Origin: Thermoplasmatota archaeon
GTDB lineage: Archaea > Thermoplasmatota > E2 > DHVEG-1
Length of the DNA stretch: 37,740 bases
Assembly (NCBI GenBank): GCA_022848765.1
Contig: JAJISJ010000004.1
Span: 1-37,740 of the forward strand
Reading direction: 5' to 3'
Shown piece after piece: positions 1 through 7,860 of the stretch (the first letter of the stretch is position 1; every line of letters starts with the position of its first letter). A model generated the notes under the pieces. It had not been told where the DNA came from. It saw only the letters and a list, made by a program, of their open reading frames with translations, and made no database searches. The translations under genes and the position numbers were made by a program.

Positions 1-312
1 TTGCGTGAGGAATGGTTCAGATACAAACGAATTCCAAGGAACTGGAGAAGACCAGATGGTATAACATCCAAAATGCGAATTAATCTTAAATATAGGCCTA
101 GCAAAGTAAGAATTGGATTTAGAGGACCAAAAGAAACTCGTGGATTGCATTCATCTGGTTTTGGAGAAGTAATTGTTCATAATATGAATGAGTTGGAAGC
201 AGTTAATCCAAAAACACAAGCTGCAAGAATAGGCAGTACAGTTGGAACAAAAAAGAGAATTGAAATTGCAAAGAAAGCTGAAAAGCTTGATATTAGGATA
301 CTTAACATGTGA
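1..312 (+). CDS. rpl32e: Ribosomal protein eL32 (L32e), 5' partial
   Basis: Large-subunit ribosomal protein found in archaea and eukaryotes. The visible 103 residues cover the conserved C-terminal two thirds, including the EWFRYKR, WRRP-GI-SKMR and GPK-TRGLH-SG segments and the TQAARI-STVG-KKR ending typical of the family. The reading frame is open to the window edge. The ttg at base 1 is in frame but is very unlikely to be the real start, because archaeal eL32 proteins usually have additional N-terminal residues. It is the first of five co-directional ribosomal genes, and its TGA lies 13 bases before the eL19 start. Identity is certain; the start lies outside the window. Confidence 0.95.
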   Translation: MREEWFRYKRIPRNWRRPDGITSKMRINLKYRPSKVRIGFRGPKETRGLHSSGFGEVIVHNMNELEAVNPKTQAARIGSTVGTKKRIEIAKKAEKLDIRILNM

Positions 313-325
313 GAGTGATATAAAA

Positions 326-790
326 ATGACTGATTTAAGAAATCAACGAAGAATGGCAGCAACAATAATAAAATGTGGTGTTAACAGAGTATGGATGGAT
401 CAAGATAGGATAGATGAGATTGCAAAAGCTGTTACAAAAGATGATGTTAGAGTTCTAATAAAAGGTAAAGCTATAAAAAGTAAACAGGAGAAAGGTATAT
501 CACATGGACGAAAAAAATATGTCGCTGAACAAAAAAGAAAAGGTCGTAGAAAAAATCATGGTTCAAGAAAAGGTGCAAAATATGCACGTTTTCCAAGAAA
601 AAGAAGGTGGATACTAACAATTAGACCAATTAGATCATATCTTAAGACTCTAAGAGAGAATCAAAAAATAAATAGGAAAATTTATCGTATGTATTATCTA
701 AAGGCAAAGGGTGGAGAATTTAGGAATAAAAAACATTTAAAAACTCATCTAATTTCAGATGGCATCATTAAAGAGGAGAATAATCAATGA
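326..790 (+). CDS. rpl19e: Ribosomal protein eL19 (L19e)
   Basis: Archaeal/eukaryotic large-subunit ribosomal protein, 154 residues, a usual archaeal length. It begins MTDLRNQRRMAA and shows the family pattern of a Lys/Arg-rich middle (KGISHGRKKY, RKGRRKNHGSRKGAKYAR) and a C-terminal helical part (RRWILTIRPIR onward). The frame is open further upstream to about 242, inside eL32, but the ATG at 326 is preferred: it follows a GAGAGTGAT ribosome binding site and matches the family's N-terminus. Its stop overlaps the uL18 start by four bases (ATGA), so the two are probably translationally coupled in the ribosomal operon. Confidence 0.95.
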   Translation: MTDLRNQRRMAATIIKCGVNRVWMDQDRIDEIAKAVTKDDVRVLIKGKAIKSKQEKGISHGRKKYVAEQKRKGRRKNHGSRKGAKYARFPRKRRWILTIRPIRSYLKTLRENQKINRKIYRMYYLKAKGGEFRNKKHLKTHLISDGIIKEENNQ

Positions 791-1290
791 AACAAGGACC
801 TCGATATTATATTAAACAAAGAAGAAGAAGAGAAGGGCTTACAGATTATAGAAAAAGATTAAAATTATTAAAATCAAGAAAAATTAGAATTGTTGTAAGA
901 CATTCTCTTAAAAATATTCGTATACAATTCATAGAATACGAAGCAACTGGAGATAAAATTCTTGCTTCGGCAATTTCAACTGAGTTAATAAAAAACTATA
1001 ATTGGAAATATTCCACCTCTACGACTTCTGCCGCTTATTTAACAGGTATTTTAGCTGCAAAGAGAGCTTTGGATAAAGGAATAAAAGAGGGGGTATTAGA
1101 TATAGGTAGAAGAAATCCAGTAACTGGTTCAAAAATTTTTGCTGCTCTCAAAGGAGTTTTAGATGTTGGTATTGAATGCCCCCATAGTAATGATAAATTA
1201 CCAGATGAAAATAGAATTAAGGGGCATCATCTTAATAAAAAAATTGAGACTCAAATGAATGATATTAAAAATAAAATAATCGGTGATTGA
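787..1290 (+). CDS. rpl18: Ribosomal protein uL18
   Basis: Large-subunit protein that binds 5S rRNA. The 167-residue product carries the archaeal uL18 signature: a basic N-terminus ([19 protein letters not shown]), the RIVVRHS strand, the TGIL-AKRAL helix, and [10 protein letters not shown] followed by a [11 protein letters not shown] segment. It lacks the long C-terminal extension of eukaryotic eL5-type homologues. The ATG overlaps the eL19 stop, and a GGTGAT ribosome binding site for the next gene lies within the last codons of this one. The operon order eL32-eL19-uL18-uS5-uL30 matches other archaea. Confidence 0.95.
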   Translation: MKQGPRYYIKQRRRREGLTDYRKRLKLLKSRKIRIVVRHSLKNIRIQFIEYEATGDKILASAISTELIKNYNWKYSTSTTSAAYLTGILAAKRALDKGIKEGVLDIGRRNPVTGSKIFAALKGVLDVGIECPHSNDKLPDENRIKGHHLNKKIETQMNDIKNKIIGD

Positions 1291-1292
1291 TA

Positions 1293-2033
1293 ATGGCAAG
1301 AGGAAATCAAAGACAACGAAGACCATCAAGACCTAGAGAGATGACTTCAATAGAATGGGATCCTAAAACACGTCTTGGGAAAATTATAAGAAGTGGAAAA
1401 ATTACTAATATGAAAGATGCACTAGAAACAGGTTTACCTTTAAGAGAATCTGAAATTGTAGATTTATTATTACCTGATATACAAGATGAAGTAATTGATG
1501 TAAATATGGTTCAAAGGATGACTGATTCAGGTCGAAGAGTAAGATTTGTAATAACTGTTGCTGTGGGTAATAATGATGGATATGTAGGTCTAGGACAAGC
1601 AAAAGGTAAAGAAGTAGGTTCAAGTATAAGAAAAGCAATAGAAAATGCAAAATTAAATATTATAGAAATTAGAAGAGGTTGCGGTTCTTGGGAATGTGGA
1701 TGTGGAAAACCTCATACAGTTCCTTATGCAATTAAAGGTAAAAGTGGTTCAGTTGAAATAGTATTCAAACCTGCACCTCAGGGTATTGGACTTGCAACTG
1801 GAGATGTAGCTAAAAAAATGCTTAAATTAGCCGGTATAAAGGATTGCTGGGCATTTACTAAGGGTAAAACAAAAACAACAGTAAATTATGCAAAAGCAGT
1901 ATATGATGCTCTTCAAAAAAATACTCAGATGAGAGTAATGAATAATGAAATTCGAAAGATTGGAATTTTATCTGGAAGTGAAGAAGTATTATCAAAGGAT
2001 CATCAGACAATTAAAAATCAGGAGGATAATTAA
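1293..2033 (+). CDS. rps5: Ribosomal protein uS5
   Basis: Small-subunit protein at the mRNA entry and decoding region. The ATG at 1293 is taken as the start because GGTGAT (1282-1287) sits just upstream; an in-frame ttg at 1287 is less likely. The 246-residue product contains the dsRNA-binding-like N-domain ([39 protein letters not shown]) and the C-terminal domain ([35 protein letters not shown]). [10 protein letters not shown] stretch with three Cys sits between the domains, as in archaeal uS5. It precedes uL30 by one base, with an AGGAGGA site for that gene inside its 3' end. Confidence 0.95.
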   Translation: MARGNQRQRRPSRPREMTSIEWDPKTRLGKIIRSGKITNMKDALETGLPLRESEIVDLLLPDIQDEVIDVNMVQRMTDSGRRVRFVITVAVGNNDGYVGLGQAKGKEVGSSIRKAIENAKLNIIEIRRGCGSWECGCGKPHTVPYAIKGKSGSVEIVFKPAPQGIGLATGDVAKKMLKLAGIKDCWAFTKGKTKTTVNYAKAVYDALQKNTQMRVMNNEIRKIGILSGSEEVLSKDHQTIKNQEDN

Positions 2034-2034
2034 A

Positions 2035-2499
2035 ATGGTATTTGCAGTTATTCGAGTAAGAGGTGTAATTAATATTAAACCAGATATAAAACATACATTA
2101 AAATTATTTCGTTTAACTAGAGTTAACCACTGTGTTCTAATTGAAGAAAATAATGTAATGAAAGGTATGCTACAAGTAATTAAGGATTATGTCACATGGG
2201 GTGAAATTGAAAAAGAAAATTTATTAAAATTGATAATATCAAGAGGAAAACTTAAGGGAGATAAACAATTAACAGATGACTATATAAAATCAGCAACTTC
2301 TCTCGATAATATTGATAAACTATCCAAATCAATCATTGAAAATAAATTTAAATATACCGATATTCCAGAGATAAAACCATTATTTAGATTAAATCCTCCA
2401 AAAAAAGGATATGAAGGTGTAAAAAAATCATTTAAAAACAAAGGTGCTTTAGGCTATAGAGGAAAAGAGATAAATAGACTAATTGAAAGAATGATATAA
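2035..2499 (+). CDS. rpl30: Ribosomal protein uL30
   Basis: Large-subunit protein. The start ATG (2035) lies one base after the uS5 stop and follows an AGGAGGA ribosome binding site; the frame runs open upstream inside uS5, but those residues are not part of the family. The product is 154 residues: FAVIRVRGVINIKPDIKHTL, LFRLTRVNHCVLIEE and MLQVIKDYVTWGEI are diagnostic of the long archaeal/eukaryal form, which has a C-terminal extension (FRLNPPKKGYEG...). It ends the ribosomal block. In many archaea the next genes are uL15 and secY; here they are absent from this position. Confidence 0.95.
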   Translation: MVFAVIRVRGVINIKPDIKHTLKLFRLTRVNHCVLIEENNVMKGMLQVIKDYVTWGEIEKENLLKLIISRGKLKGDKQLTDDYIKSATSLDNIDKLSKSIIENKFKYTDIPEIKPLFRLNPPKKGYEGVKKSFKNKGALGYRGKEINRLIERMI

Positions 2500-2523
2500 T
2501 ATTTTTAAATATTTCATAAATTA

Positions 2524-2557
2524 TTTATATCAAATATATTTGGTTTGAGGTGGAGGG
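2524..2557 (+). promoter_or_regulatory. Candidate TATA box and strong ribosome binding site for the 2564 gene
   Basis: An AT-rich TTTATATC element (2524-2531) lies in the intergenic gap after uL30. It is followed by GAGGTGGAGGG (2547-2557), an anti-16S match that ends six bases before the ATG at 2564. This suggests a fresh transcription start after the ribosomal operon. TATA-to-start spacing leaves a very short leader, so read-through from uL30 remains possible. Confidence 0.4.
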
Positions 2558-2563
2558 TAAAAC

Positions 2564-2767
2564 ATGGAAGAAACTTTATATGATATAGAAATTCATAAAG
2601 GAGAAGGGAAATATTTTGGAAAATTATTTTCTGATGCGGATGGAATTAAAGAATTTAGAAATGAAAGGCTTGATAAATTGTTAAGAGATATTTCAATTGA
2701 TATACAATTAGCATTAGAAGAATTTTCTAACCGTTCAAGTGAATTTATTGAATCTCGTGGCGATTAA
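2564..2767 (+). CDS. Small acidic protein of unknown function (67 aa)
   Basis: I do not recognise this protein. It is 67 residues, rich in Glu/Asp, and begins MEETLYDIEIHKGEGKYFG. It has no Cys pairs, no signal peptide and no membrane segment. The second half (LDKLLRDISIDIQLALEEF) looks like an amphipathic helix. The start is well supported by a GAGGTGGAGGG ribosome binding site six bases upstream. It lies between the ribosomal operon and rpoK, in the same direction, which suggests a co-regulated small informational or regulatory protein; that role is inference only. Confidence 0.7.
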   Translation: MEETLYDIEIHKGEGKYFGKLFSDADGIKEFRNERLDKLLRDISIDIQLALEEFSNRSSEFIESRGD

Positions 2768-2785
2768 TTAAATTTTAAGGGTAAT

Positions 2786-2838
2786 CTTTTTAAATGTAAC
2801 TGGCATTTGGTGCTTCTATTATATCCATTTAAGGAGGA
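2786..2838 (+). promoter_or_regulatory. Candidate promoter and Shine-Dalgarno for rpoK
   Basis: CTTTTTAAATG (2786-2796) resembles an archaeal TATA box and lies about 50 bases upstream of the rpoK start. AAGGAGGA (2831-2838) is a near-perfect ribosome binding site five bases before the TTG start codon. The strong site helps to justify calling the small rpoK frame despite its TTG start. Confidence 0.4.
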
Positions 2839-2843
2839 TAAAT

Positions 2844-3023
2844 TTGAAATATACTCGATTTGAAAAAGCGCGAATAATTGGTGCAAGAGCTTTACAAATA
2901 TCAATGGGAGCTCCTTCCTTGATTAAAATTCCAAAAGATATTATTTTCCCAATAGATATTGCTATGCTTGAATTTAAAGAAGATGCAATACCAATAACAG
3001 TTAAAAGAGTCGAGCAAGAATAA
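2844..3023 (+). CDS. rpoK: RNA polymerase subunit K (RpoK / Rpb6 / omega)
   Basis: DNA-directed RNA polymerase assembly subunit, equivalent to eukaryotic Rpb6 and bacterial omega. A 59-residue frame starts at TTG 2844, five bases after AAGGAGGA. It contains the family hallmark [21 protein letters not shown], here read in two pieces ([15 protein letters not shown] and ISMGAPSLI), and ends PITVKR followed by a short acidic tail. The length fits archaeal RpoK (about 55-60 residues). The stop is 18 bases before the uS2 start, so the two are probably one transcript. In many archaea rpoK and uS2 are close neighbours in an L13-S9-rpoN-rpoK-eno-S2 cluster; eno is missing between them here. Confidence 0.92.
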   Translation: MKYTRFEKARIIGARALQISMGAPSLIKIPKDIIFPIDIAMLEFKEDAIPITVKRVEQE

Positions 3024-3041
3024 AATAAAGGTGCAAAATAA

Positions 3042-3674
3042 ATGACAAAAGATTTACAAGAAGATAACAAAAAAATTTCTGAAGATATGATGATATCGGA
3101 TGAAGTGTATATGACATCAGGTGTTCATATTGGTACAAGACAAAAGACAGCAGATATGAAAGAGCATATCTACAAAGTTCGAAATGATGGACTGTATATT
3201 ATTGATATAAATAAAACTGATCAAAAGATAAATATTGCTGCAAAATTCATCTCAAAATTTAATCCAGAGAATATTCTTGTTGTATCTGTCCGTCAATATG
3301 GACAAAAACCAATAAGAAAATTATCCGAATATACTGGAATAAAAGTATTAGACGGACGTTTTAGACCTGGAACATTAACAAATCCAAGTGCAAAAGGATT
3401 TATTGAACCAGAATTATTAATTGTAACAGATCCTTTAGCTGATTCTCAAGCTTTAGATGAAGCAAGGAATATTGGAATCCCTGTTGTTGGATTATGCGAT
3501 ACTAATAATGAGTTAAAATATATTGACATCGTAATTCCAACAAATAATAAAGGAAGAAGAGCTCTTGCTCTTGTTTATTGGCTTCTATCAAGGGCAATAT
3601 TAAAAGAAAATGGGAAAATTAAATCTTATGAAAATTTTAAACCAACAGTTGAGGATTTTGAAGCTGAAATATAA
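3042..3674 (+). CDS. rps2: Ribosomal protein uS2
   Basis: Small-subunit protein, 210 residues, of the archaeal/eukaryal SA-like type without extra domains. Diagnostic segments are [11 protein letters not shown] near residue 27, [40 protein letters not shown] and the [31 protein letters not shown] stretch (given here only as landmarks: GLCDTN and IPTNNKGR). Translation most likely begins at ATG 3042, with a GGTG site upstream. It follows rpoK by 18 bases. Confidence 0.95.
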   Translation: MTKDLQEDNKKISEDMMISDEVYMTSGVHIGTRQKTADMKEHIYKVRNDGLYIIDINKTDQKINIAAKFISKFNPENILVVSVRQYGQKPIRKLSEYTGIKVLDGRFRPGTLTNPSAKGFIEPELLIVTDPLADSQALDEARNIGIPVVGLCDTNNELKYIDIVIPTNNKGRRALALVYWLLSRAILKENGKIKSYENFKPTVEDFEAEI

Positions 3675-3717
3675 AAAGTAAATTATATTTTAATAGTTAT
3701 AACTGAAGGAAAGCAAA

Positions 3718-4878
3718 TTGCATGAGAAGATTAATGATAGAATTATATTGGTAGGTACTGCACATATTTCTAAAGATAGTATAACAGAAGTAAAAAAAGT
3801 AATTGAAGAATATCACCCAGATATTGTTGCTGATGAACTTTGTAAGAGACGTCATGAAGGTATCATAAATAAAGATAGATGGGAAAACACCCCAATTACT
3901 TCTCTATTAAAATCAAATAATGCATATTTTATGCTTGCTCAAACATTTTTATCATCCATTCAGAGAAGATTGGGAAAAGATCAGGGAGTTGAACCAGGTT
4001 CTGAAATGATTGCTGCTATAAATGAAGCAAAGAAAAATAATTTAAAAATAGCATTAGTCGATAGAGATATATCGATAACATTAAAAAGAGCTTGGAAAAA
4101 AATGGGTTTTAGAGAAAAAATTAGACTCACATGGGAATTTTTAAAGGCTATTGTTGGCTATGAAGAGGAGGATTTAGATCAAATTGATTTAAAGGAAATG
4201 ATGGATCAAGACATCATATCAACAATGATGGATGAATTTGGTGAAATTGCTCCAAGTGTTTCAGAAGTACTTATACATGAAAGAGATAAATATATAGCAA
4301 AAAAAATTCTAAACGAAAGTCAAAAAGGAAGAGTTGTTGCTGTTATAGGCGCAGGTCATCTTAAAGGCATTAAAGAGTATCTTACAAAAAATGATTTTGA
4401 TTTTGATTTAAAAGAATTAGAGTATGTACCAAAAAAACGATTTAGTATAATTAAAACGATAGGTTATATAATTCCAATTTGTTTTGCTGCATTAATAATT
4501 TATGCATTTTATTTTAAAGGATTAGATCTAGCTTTAGAGATGTTTTTATATTGGTTCATAATAAATGGTGTTTTTTCAGCTATAGGTACTGCAATTGCAA
4601 GAGGTCACCCATTATCAATAATAACTGCTTTTGTTGCAGCCCCAATTACCTCATTAAATCCAGCTATCGCTGCTGGATGGGTAGCAGGTTATGTAGAAGC
4701 TAAATTAAGAACACCTCTCATAAAAGATTTTAAAGGTCTAAGTAAAATTGATTCCCTTAGAGATTTTTGGAACAATAGAGTAATTCGATTACTAATGGTT
4801 GTTGCATTGGCAAACTTAGGTAGTATGATCGGTACAATTATAGCTTTTCCATATATAACAAGTTTATTAGCAGGTTAA
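3718..4878 (+). CDS. TraB/GumN-family membrane protein
   Basis: Homologue of the TraB 'pheromone shutdown' family, which is widespread in euryarchaea; its biochemical role there is unknown, and the fold is related to TIKI/erythromycin-esterase-like proteins. The 386-residue protein has an N-terminal soluble domain with the GTAH motif (residues 13-16), a VADELCKRR segment around residue 40, a QG-EPGSEM-AA motif and a second conserved VIGAGHLKGI near residue 212. The C-terminal 140 residues hold about four hydrophobic membrane segments. The start is TTG 3718, with GAAGGA upstream; no better start is in frame. It is followed after 52 bases by a site-2 protease in the same direction, an interesting pairing. 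Confidence 0.88.
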   Translation: MHEKINDRIILVGTAHISKDSITEVKKVIEEYHPDIVADELCKRRHEGIINKDRWENTPITSLLKSNNAYFMLAQTFLSSIQRRLGKDQGVEPGSEMIAAINEAKKNNLKIALVDRDISITLKRAWKKMGFREKIRLTWEFLKAIVGYEEEDLDQIDLKEMMDQDIISTMMDEFGEIAPSVSEVLIHERDKYIAKKILNESQKGRVVAVIGAGHLKGIKEYLTKNDFDFDLKELEYVPKKRFSIIKTIGYIIPICFAALIIYAFYFKGLDLALEMFLYWFIINGVFSAIGTAIARGHPLSIITAFVAAPITSLNPAIAAGWVAGYVEAKLRTPLIKDFKGLSKIDSLRDFWNNRVIRLLMVVALANLGSMIGTIIAFPYITSLLAG

Positions 4879-4930
4879 TCAGCATAATTAAAAAAATACA
4901 TAAATAGAATTTTAATTAAAAGATATTGAT

Positions 4931-5650
4931 ATGATTGAAGATACTAAAAAATACAAATCATACCATGATATCCCCCCGAGGGAGTATATGTATTTCCCTA
5001 AAGGTACAATTGAGTTAGGGGAAACAGGACAATTTAGTAGATTGGAAATAAAACATCTATTAATCTCAATATTCGTGTTAACATTTGCTTTTTCTTTTGC
5101 CTTAACAGATAATAATATGATTCAAGCATATTATTCTGGATTTAAATTTAATAATTTAATTCTTGGAATTGAAAAATCATTTCTTGGAGTGATAATCGCT
5201 TTTTTTTGTCATGAGATCTCTCATAAATTTGTTGCGCAAAAATATCATCTATGGTCTGAATATAGAATGTATTCAAAGGGGTTGATATTAGCAATTATAC
5301 TTGGTTTTTTTACACCTATCGTGTTTGCAGTACCTGGCGCCGTTATGTTTAGAGGAAAAGTAAGATTATTTGAAATGGGGAAAATTGCATTAGCAGGCCC
5401 ATTATCAAATTTGTTAATTTCTATTATTACATTTTATTTATATTTATTTGTATTTTTTGAATCAACATTATTAAATGATATATTTGGATTCATTTGTCTT
5501 ATAAATGCAGTTTTAGCAACATTTAATTTGATTCCTTTTCAATCATTTGATGGTTATAAAATTTTTATATGGAATAAAAATATTTGGCTCATCTCTTTAG
5601 TATCATCATCTATTGTATTATTCAATATAATTATTAGATTTAATTATTAG
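4931..5650 (+). CDS. Site-2 protease-like peptidase (M50 family)
   Basis: Intramembrane zinc metalloprotease of the S2P class. The 239-residue protein has several hydrophobic segments. The zinc site HEISH lies at residues 94-98 inside a membrane helix, a GPLSNLLIS motif in the third core helix, and the C-terminal metal-ligand motif is F-D-G with Asp207 (usually LDG) in an NLIPFQSFDG context. It matches minimal archaeal S2P proteins without PDZ domain. It lies 52 bases downstream of the TraB homologue. Its last codons are built from a 13-bp tandem repeat that continues past the stop. Confidence 0.88.
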   Translation: MIEDTKKYKSYHDIPPREYMYFPKGTIELGETGQFSRLEIKHLLISIFVLTFAFSFALTDNNMIQAYYSGFKFNNLILGIEKSFLGVIIAFFCHEISHKFVAQKYHLWSEYRMYSKGLILAIILGFFTPIVFAVPGAVMFRGKVRLFEMGKIALAGPLSNLLISIITFYLYLFVFFESTLLNDIFGFICLINAVLATFNLIPFQSFDGYKIFIWNKNIWLISLVSSSIVLFNIIIRFNY

Positions 5651-5668
5651 ATTTAATTATTAGATTTT
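5630..5668. repeat. Three tandem copies of a 13-bp unit over the M50 stop codon
   Basis: The unit ATTATTAGATTTA occurs at 5630-5642 and 5643-5655, with a third copy differing in its last base at 5656-5668. The first copy and part of the second encode the protein's final residues (IIIRFNY) and the TAG stop falls inside copy two. Because 13 is not a multiple of three, each copy is read in a different frame. This looks like replication slippage at a gene end. Confidence 0.9.
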
Positions 5669-5680
5669 AAATAAATTGTA

Positions 5681-5712
5681 TTTTTTTAATATATTATAAA
5701 TATTAAAAAAAA
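5681..5712. terminator. Bidirectional oligo-T terminator between convergent genes
   Basis: A run of seven T (5681-5687) serves the plus-strand M50 gene, and a run of eight A (5705-5712), read as T on the minus strand, serves the gene ending at 5718. Archaeal transcription commonly ends at such oligo-T tracts without a stable hairpin. The convergent gene arrangement supports the call. Confidence 0.55.
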
Positions 5713-5717
5713 TTAAA

Positions 5718-6170
5718 TTACTTTCTAATTCTATTAAAAGATATCATTGGTATTCCTAGAATACCATTACTATCATAAAGTGAAAAATGATTATTCGAAT
5801 TTGTGAAAACATATGAATAAGTTTTATAATCACTAGTTGGTTCAAATTTTAAATAAATAAAAGTATCTTCCAATTTAAATTCATGCCATTTAATTTTTGT
5901 TATTGATTTACTACCATCATATGATAAACCTGTTGTTATATTTTTAATTGTATCATTTTCATAAAATTCCCAAGTACTATAAGAATTGTCATCTAAATAA
6001 TAAAAAAGATCGTCCCATTTACCAATAAATAATGTTTTATAATCAATTATTAATCCATTATTTTCATTAATCTCATCTGTTTGATCATTAATAAAAACAA
6101 AAAATATTATTATGGAAAAAATTAATATCAGAATAATGCCAACAGATATAGTACCAATTTTTTTATTCAT
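5718..6170 (-). CDS. Membrane-anchored extracytoplasmic protein of unknown function (150 aa)
   Basis: I cannot name the family. The N-terminus has a Lys pair and a strong hydrophobic stretch (residues about 8-28, ISVGIILILIFSIIIFFVF), so it is a signal anchor. The remainder is a small beta-rich domain with many aromatic residues: IGKWDDL, STWEFYEN, IKWHEFKLEDTFIYLKFEP. The GxW...W.F..N pattern is reminiscent of lipocalin-like or DUF5640-type secreted domains, but this is only a resemblance. The start is supported by GAGGAT just upstream of the ATG. It is followed by the convergent terminator shared with the M50 gene. It is distal to the two NEW3-type secreted protein genes on the same strand. 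Confidence 0.7.
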   Translation of the reverse strand: MNKKIGTISVGIILILIFSIIIFFVFINDQTDEINENNGLIIDYKTLFIGKWDDLFYYLDDNSYSTWEFYENDTIKNITTGLSYDGSKSITKIKWHEFKLEDTFIYLKFEPTSDYKTYSYVFTNSNNHFSLYDSNGILGIPMISFNRIRK

Positions 6171-6242
6171 GTTTTATCCTCTTAAATAATATTCAAATAA
6201 TGAATTTAAGAATAAAAAGATAACTATTTTTTAAACCATAAA

Positions 6243-7820
6243 TTATCTTGAAATTTTCTTTTTCTGTTTTTTCTCTTCCAGTTTTATTTTATTTATTGAT
6301 TTTATTTTAGTTTTTTCAGATCTATCCATATTTTCAGGCCTATTATTAACTTCATGCTGAACATCTTTATTTATAATCGGAGGTTTTTTTATTTTTAGAT
6401 TTTCTTTTTTCTCTTTATTTTTAGTTAGATTACTAATAAATTTCTTTAATATATTATTTGCATCTTTTTGTTTTTTTTCCAATAATTCTATGGTTTTTGT
6501 TTCATTATAATTTTCTTTAATATTATCTTCTATTTTCTTTATTTTATTTTTTTGAATTTTCTTTTTTTTCTCCAATTTTATTTTATGTTTTTGATTTGAA
6601 TTATTAAAGAAATTTTTTAAAATATCCTTGTTTAAAATCCCATTTGATCGATTTTTATTTTTTTGTTTTTTTTCTTTAATTTTGTTTTTTTCAATATTAT
6701 CTTTATACCATAATAATGAAGATTGATATTCGTCCATCATCATTTTTTTAATTTCATTATATTCTTTTTTATCTTTTATTCTAAGTTCCTGTAAATATTT
6801 TTCTTCACTTGGAATTTTCCATGGTTTATCTGGTTTTCCAAAAATCTTTATTCTTCTTTTATCAATTATATAGATAAAAATAAAGTAAATAAATATAATA
6901 CTCAAGATAATTATTGCAATAGTTAACACAAACATTTCTGAAATTAAAAAACCTTTAGATGTAATTGATATTGATGCTGAAAATTTTTTAGATGTTTCAT
7001 ATACTGAATATGCACTAATGTTAAGAGATGTTTGAGTCCCAAAATCATATAAGTAAACATATGGTGTTAAAATCATTGCTGAAATCTGCCCTGTTTCACC
7101 TGGTTTTAATGTTATATGACCTGATACTAATCCTAAAAACCCGTTAATTTCATTGCTGACTTCAAATTCAAATGTATCTTCATAATTACCACGATTTGTT
7201 ACTTCAATGGGAAAGTAAACAACAGTATCCGGTGGTACTTCTCTATGTTGATTTATTGCATTAACCTCTGCTAGATGGTATTGCTTTATTGAAACTAACA
7301 CATCAGTAGTAGCTGTTCCCATTATATTTTCACCACCACTATATGCAGTATATTTTATTCGAATCGTTGCAGTATTTGCAGTTGTAGGTCTACTAACCTT
7401 TACATGAAGGTCCACATCAGCTGTAGATTCTCCTGTGAAATACGTAACTGAACTTGGCGAAACCCATGCTTCCCATCCAAATGGGTTATTAATGATTTCG
7501 GTTTCGAAAACAACACTATTATAACCAAGAAGATAAATTATTGAATTAAACAGGATAGGTAAATATATTTTTGCAAATATAAAATCCTTTAAAGGTTTTC
7601 CTGTTTCACTTAGTTTAGTCCAGTTAAAACCTGATTGTGTAAATCTTAAACCAATTGTTGATTCCTTACCAAATTCGACTAAATCTACATCATCTAAAAT
7701 TGTTAATTCTGCTTCTAGAATAGGAAGATTATTATCATCTGCTTTTATTAACCCAGCATTAGAATATATTAATGGCAAAATTAATAATAATATGCATAAT
7801 ATTGATAATATATGTCTAAT
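6243..7820 (-). CDS. Secreted/membrane NEW3-CARDB-like protein with Lys-rich cytoplasmic tail, apparent ATT start
   Basis: About 525 residues. Using ATT 7820 gives the N-terminus RHILSILCILLLILPLIYSNA after the initiator (residues 2-22), a convincing signal peptide. The first conventional start in frame, TTG at 7778, cuts this signal in half. A GGAGGT site (7832-7827) stands six bases upstream of the ATT. The exterior part has two beta-sandwich regions; the second (VVYFPIEVTNRGNYEDTF, LKPGETGQI) is typical of NEW3/CARDB-like domains. A membrane segment near residues 295-320 is followed by about 200 residues extremely rich in Lys, Asn, Ile and Glu, probably cytoplasmic and helical. It lies 40 bases downstream of a second secreted protein gene, probably in one operon. 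Function is unknown. Confidence 0.75.
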   Translation of the reverse strand: MRHILSILCILLLILPLIYSNAGLIKADDNNLPILEAELTILDDVDLVEFGKESTIGLRFTQSGFNWTKLSETGKPLKDFIFAKIYLPILFNSIIYLLGYNSVVFETEIINNPFGWEAWVSPSSVTYFTGESTADVDLHVKVSRPTTANTATIRIKYTAYSGGENIMGTATTDVLVSIKQYHLAEVNAINQHREVPPDTVVYFPIEVTNRGNYEDTFEFEVSNEINGFLGLVSGHITLKPGETGQISAMILTPYVYLYDFGTQTSLNISAYSVYETSKKFSASISITSKGFLISEMFVLTIAIIILSIIFIYFIFIYIIDKRRIKIFGKPDKPWKIPSEEKYLQELRIKDKKEYNEIKKMMMDEYQSSLLWYKDNIEKNKIKEKKQKNKNRSNGILNKDILKNFFNNSNQKHKIKLEKKKKIQKNKIKKIEDNIKENYNETKTIELLEKKQKDANNILKKFISNLTKNKEKKENLKIKKPPIINKDVQHEVNNRPENMDRSEKTKIKSINKIKLEEKKQKKKISR

Positions 7821-7826
7821 GATAGT

Positions 7827-7832
7827 ACCTCC
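7827..7832 (-). promoter_or_regulatory. Shine-Dalgarno GGAGGT deciding an ATT start
   Basis: GGAGGT on the minus strand lies six bases before ATT 7820 and three before ATC 7823, within a GAAGGAGGT perfect anti-16S match. No ATG, GTG or TTG occurs in this frame between the upstream gene's stop and TTG 7778, 49 bases away. This site therefore argues for initiation at ATT (or ATC). Confidence 0.6.
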
Positions 7833-7860
7833 TTCACTATTGCAGATATTTATTGAATCA

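Noticed and set aside
1405-1650. Leu-rich open frame on the minus strand inside uS5
   Set aside because: It is antisense to a certain ribosomal gene, has no ribosome site and is low-complexity, as expected for a shadow frame in AT-rich DNA.
2819-3070. Minus-strand frame across rpoK
   Set aside because: It covers the clearly recognisable RpoK on the plus strand and shows no family features.
7778-7823. Frameshift or stop in the secreted protein gene instead of an ATT start
   Set aside because: The frame is continuous into a full signal peptide without any interruption, so a start-codon explanation is simpler; a base error at the start is still possible.
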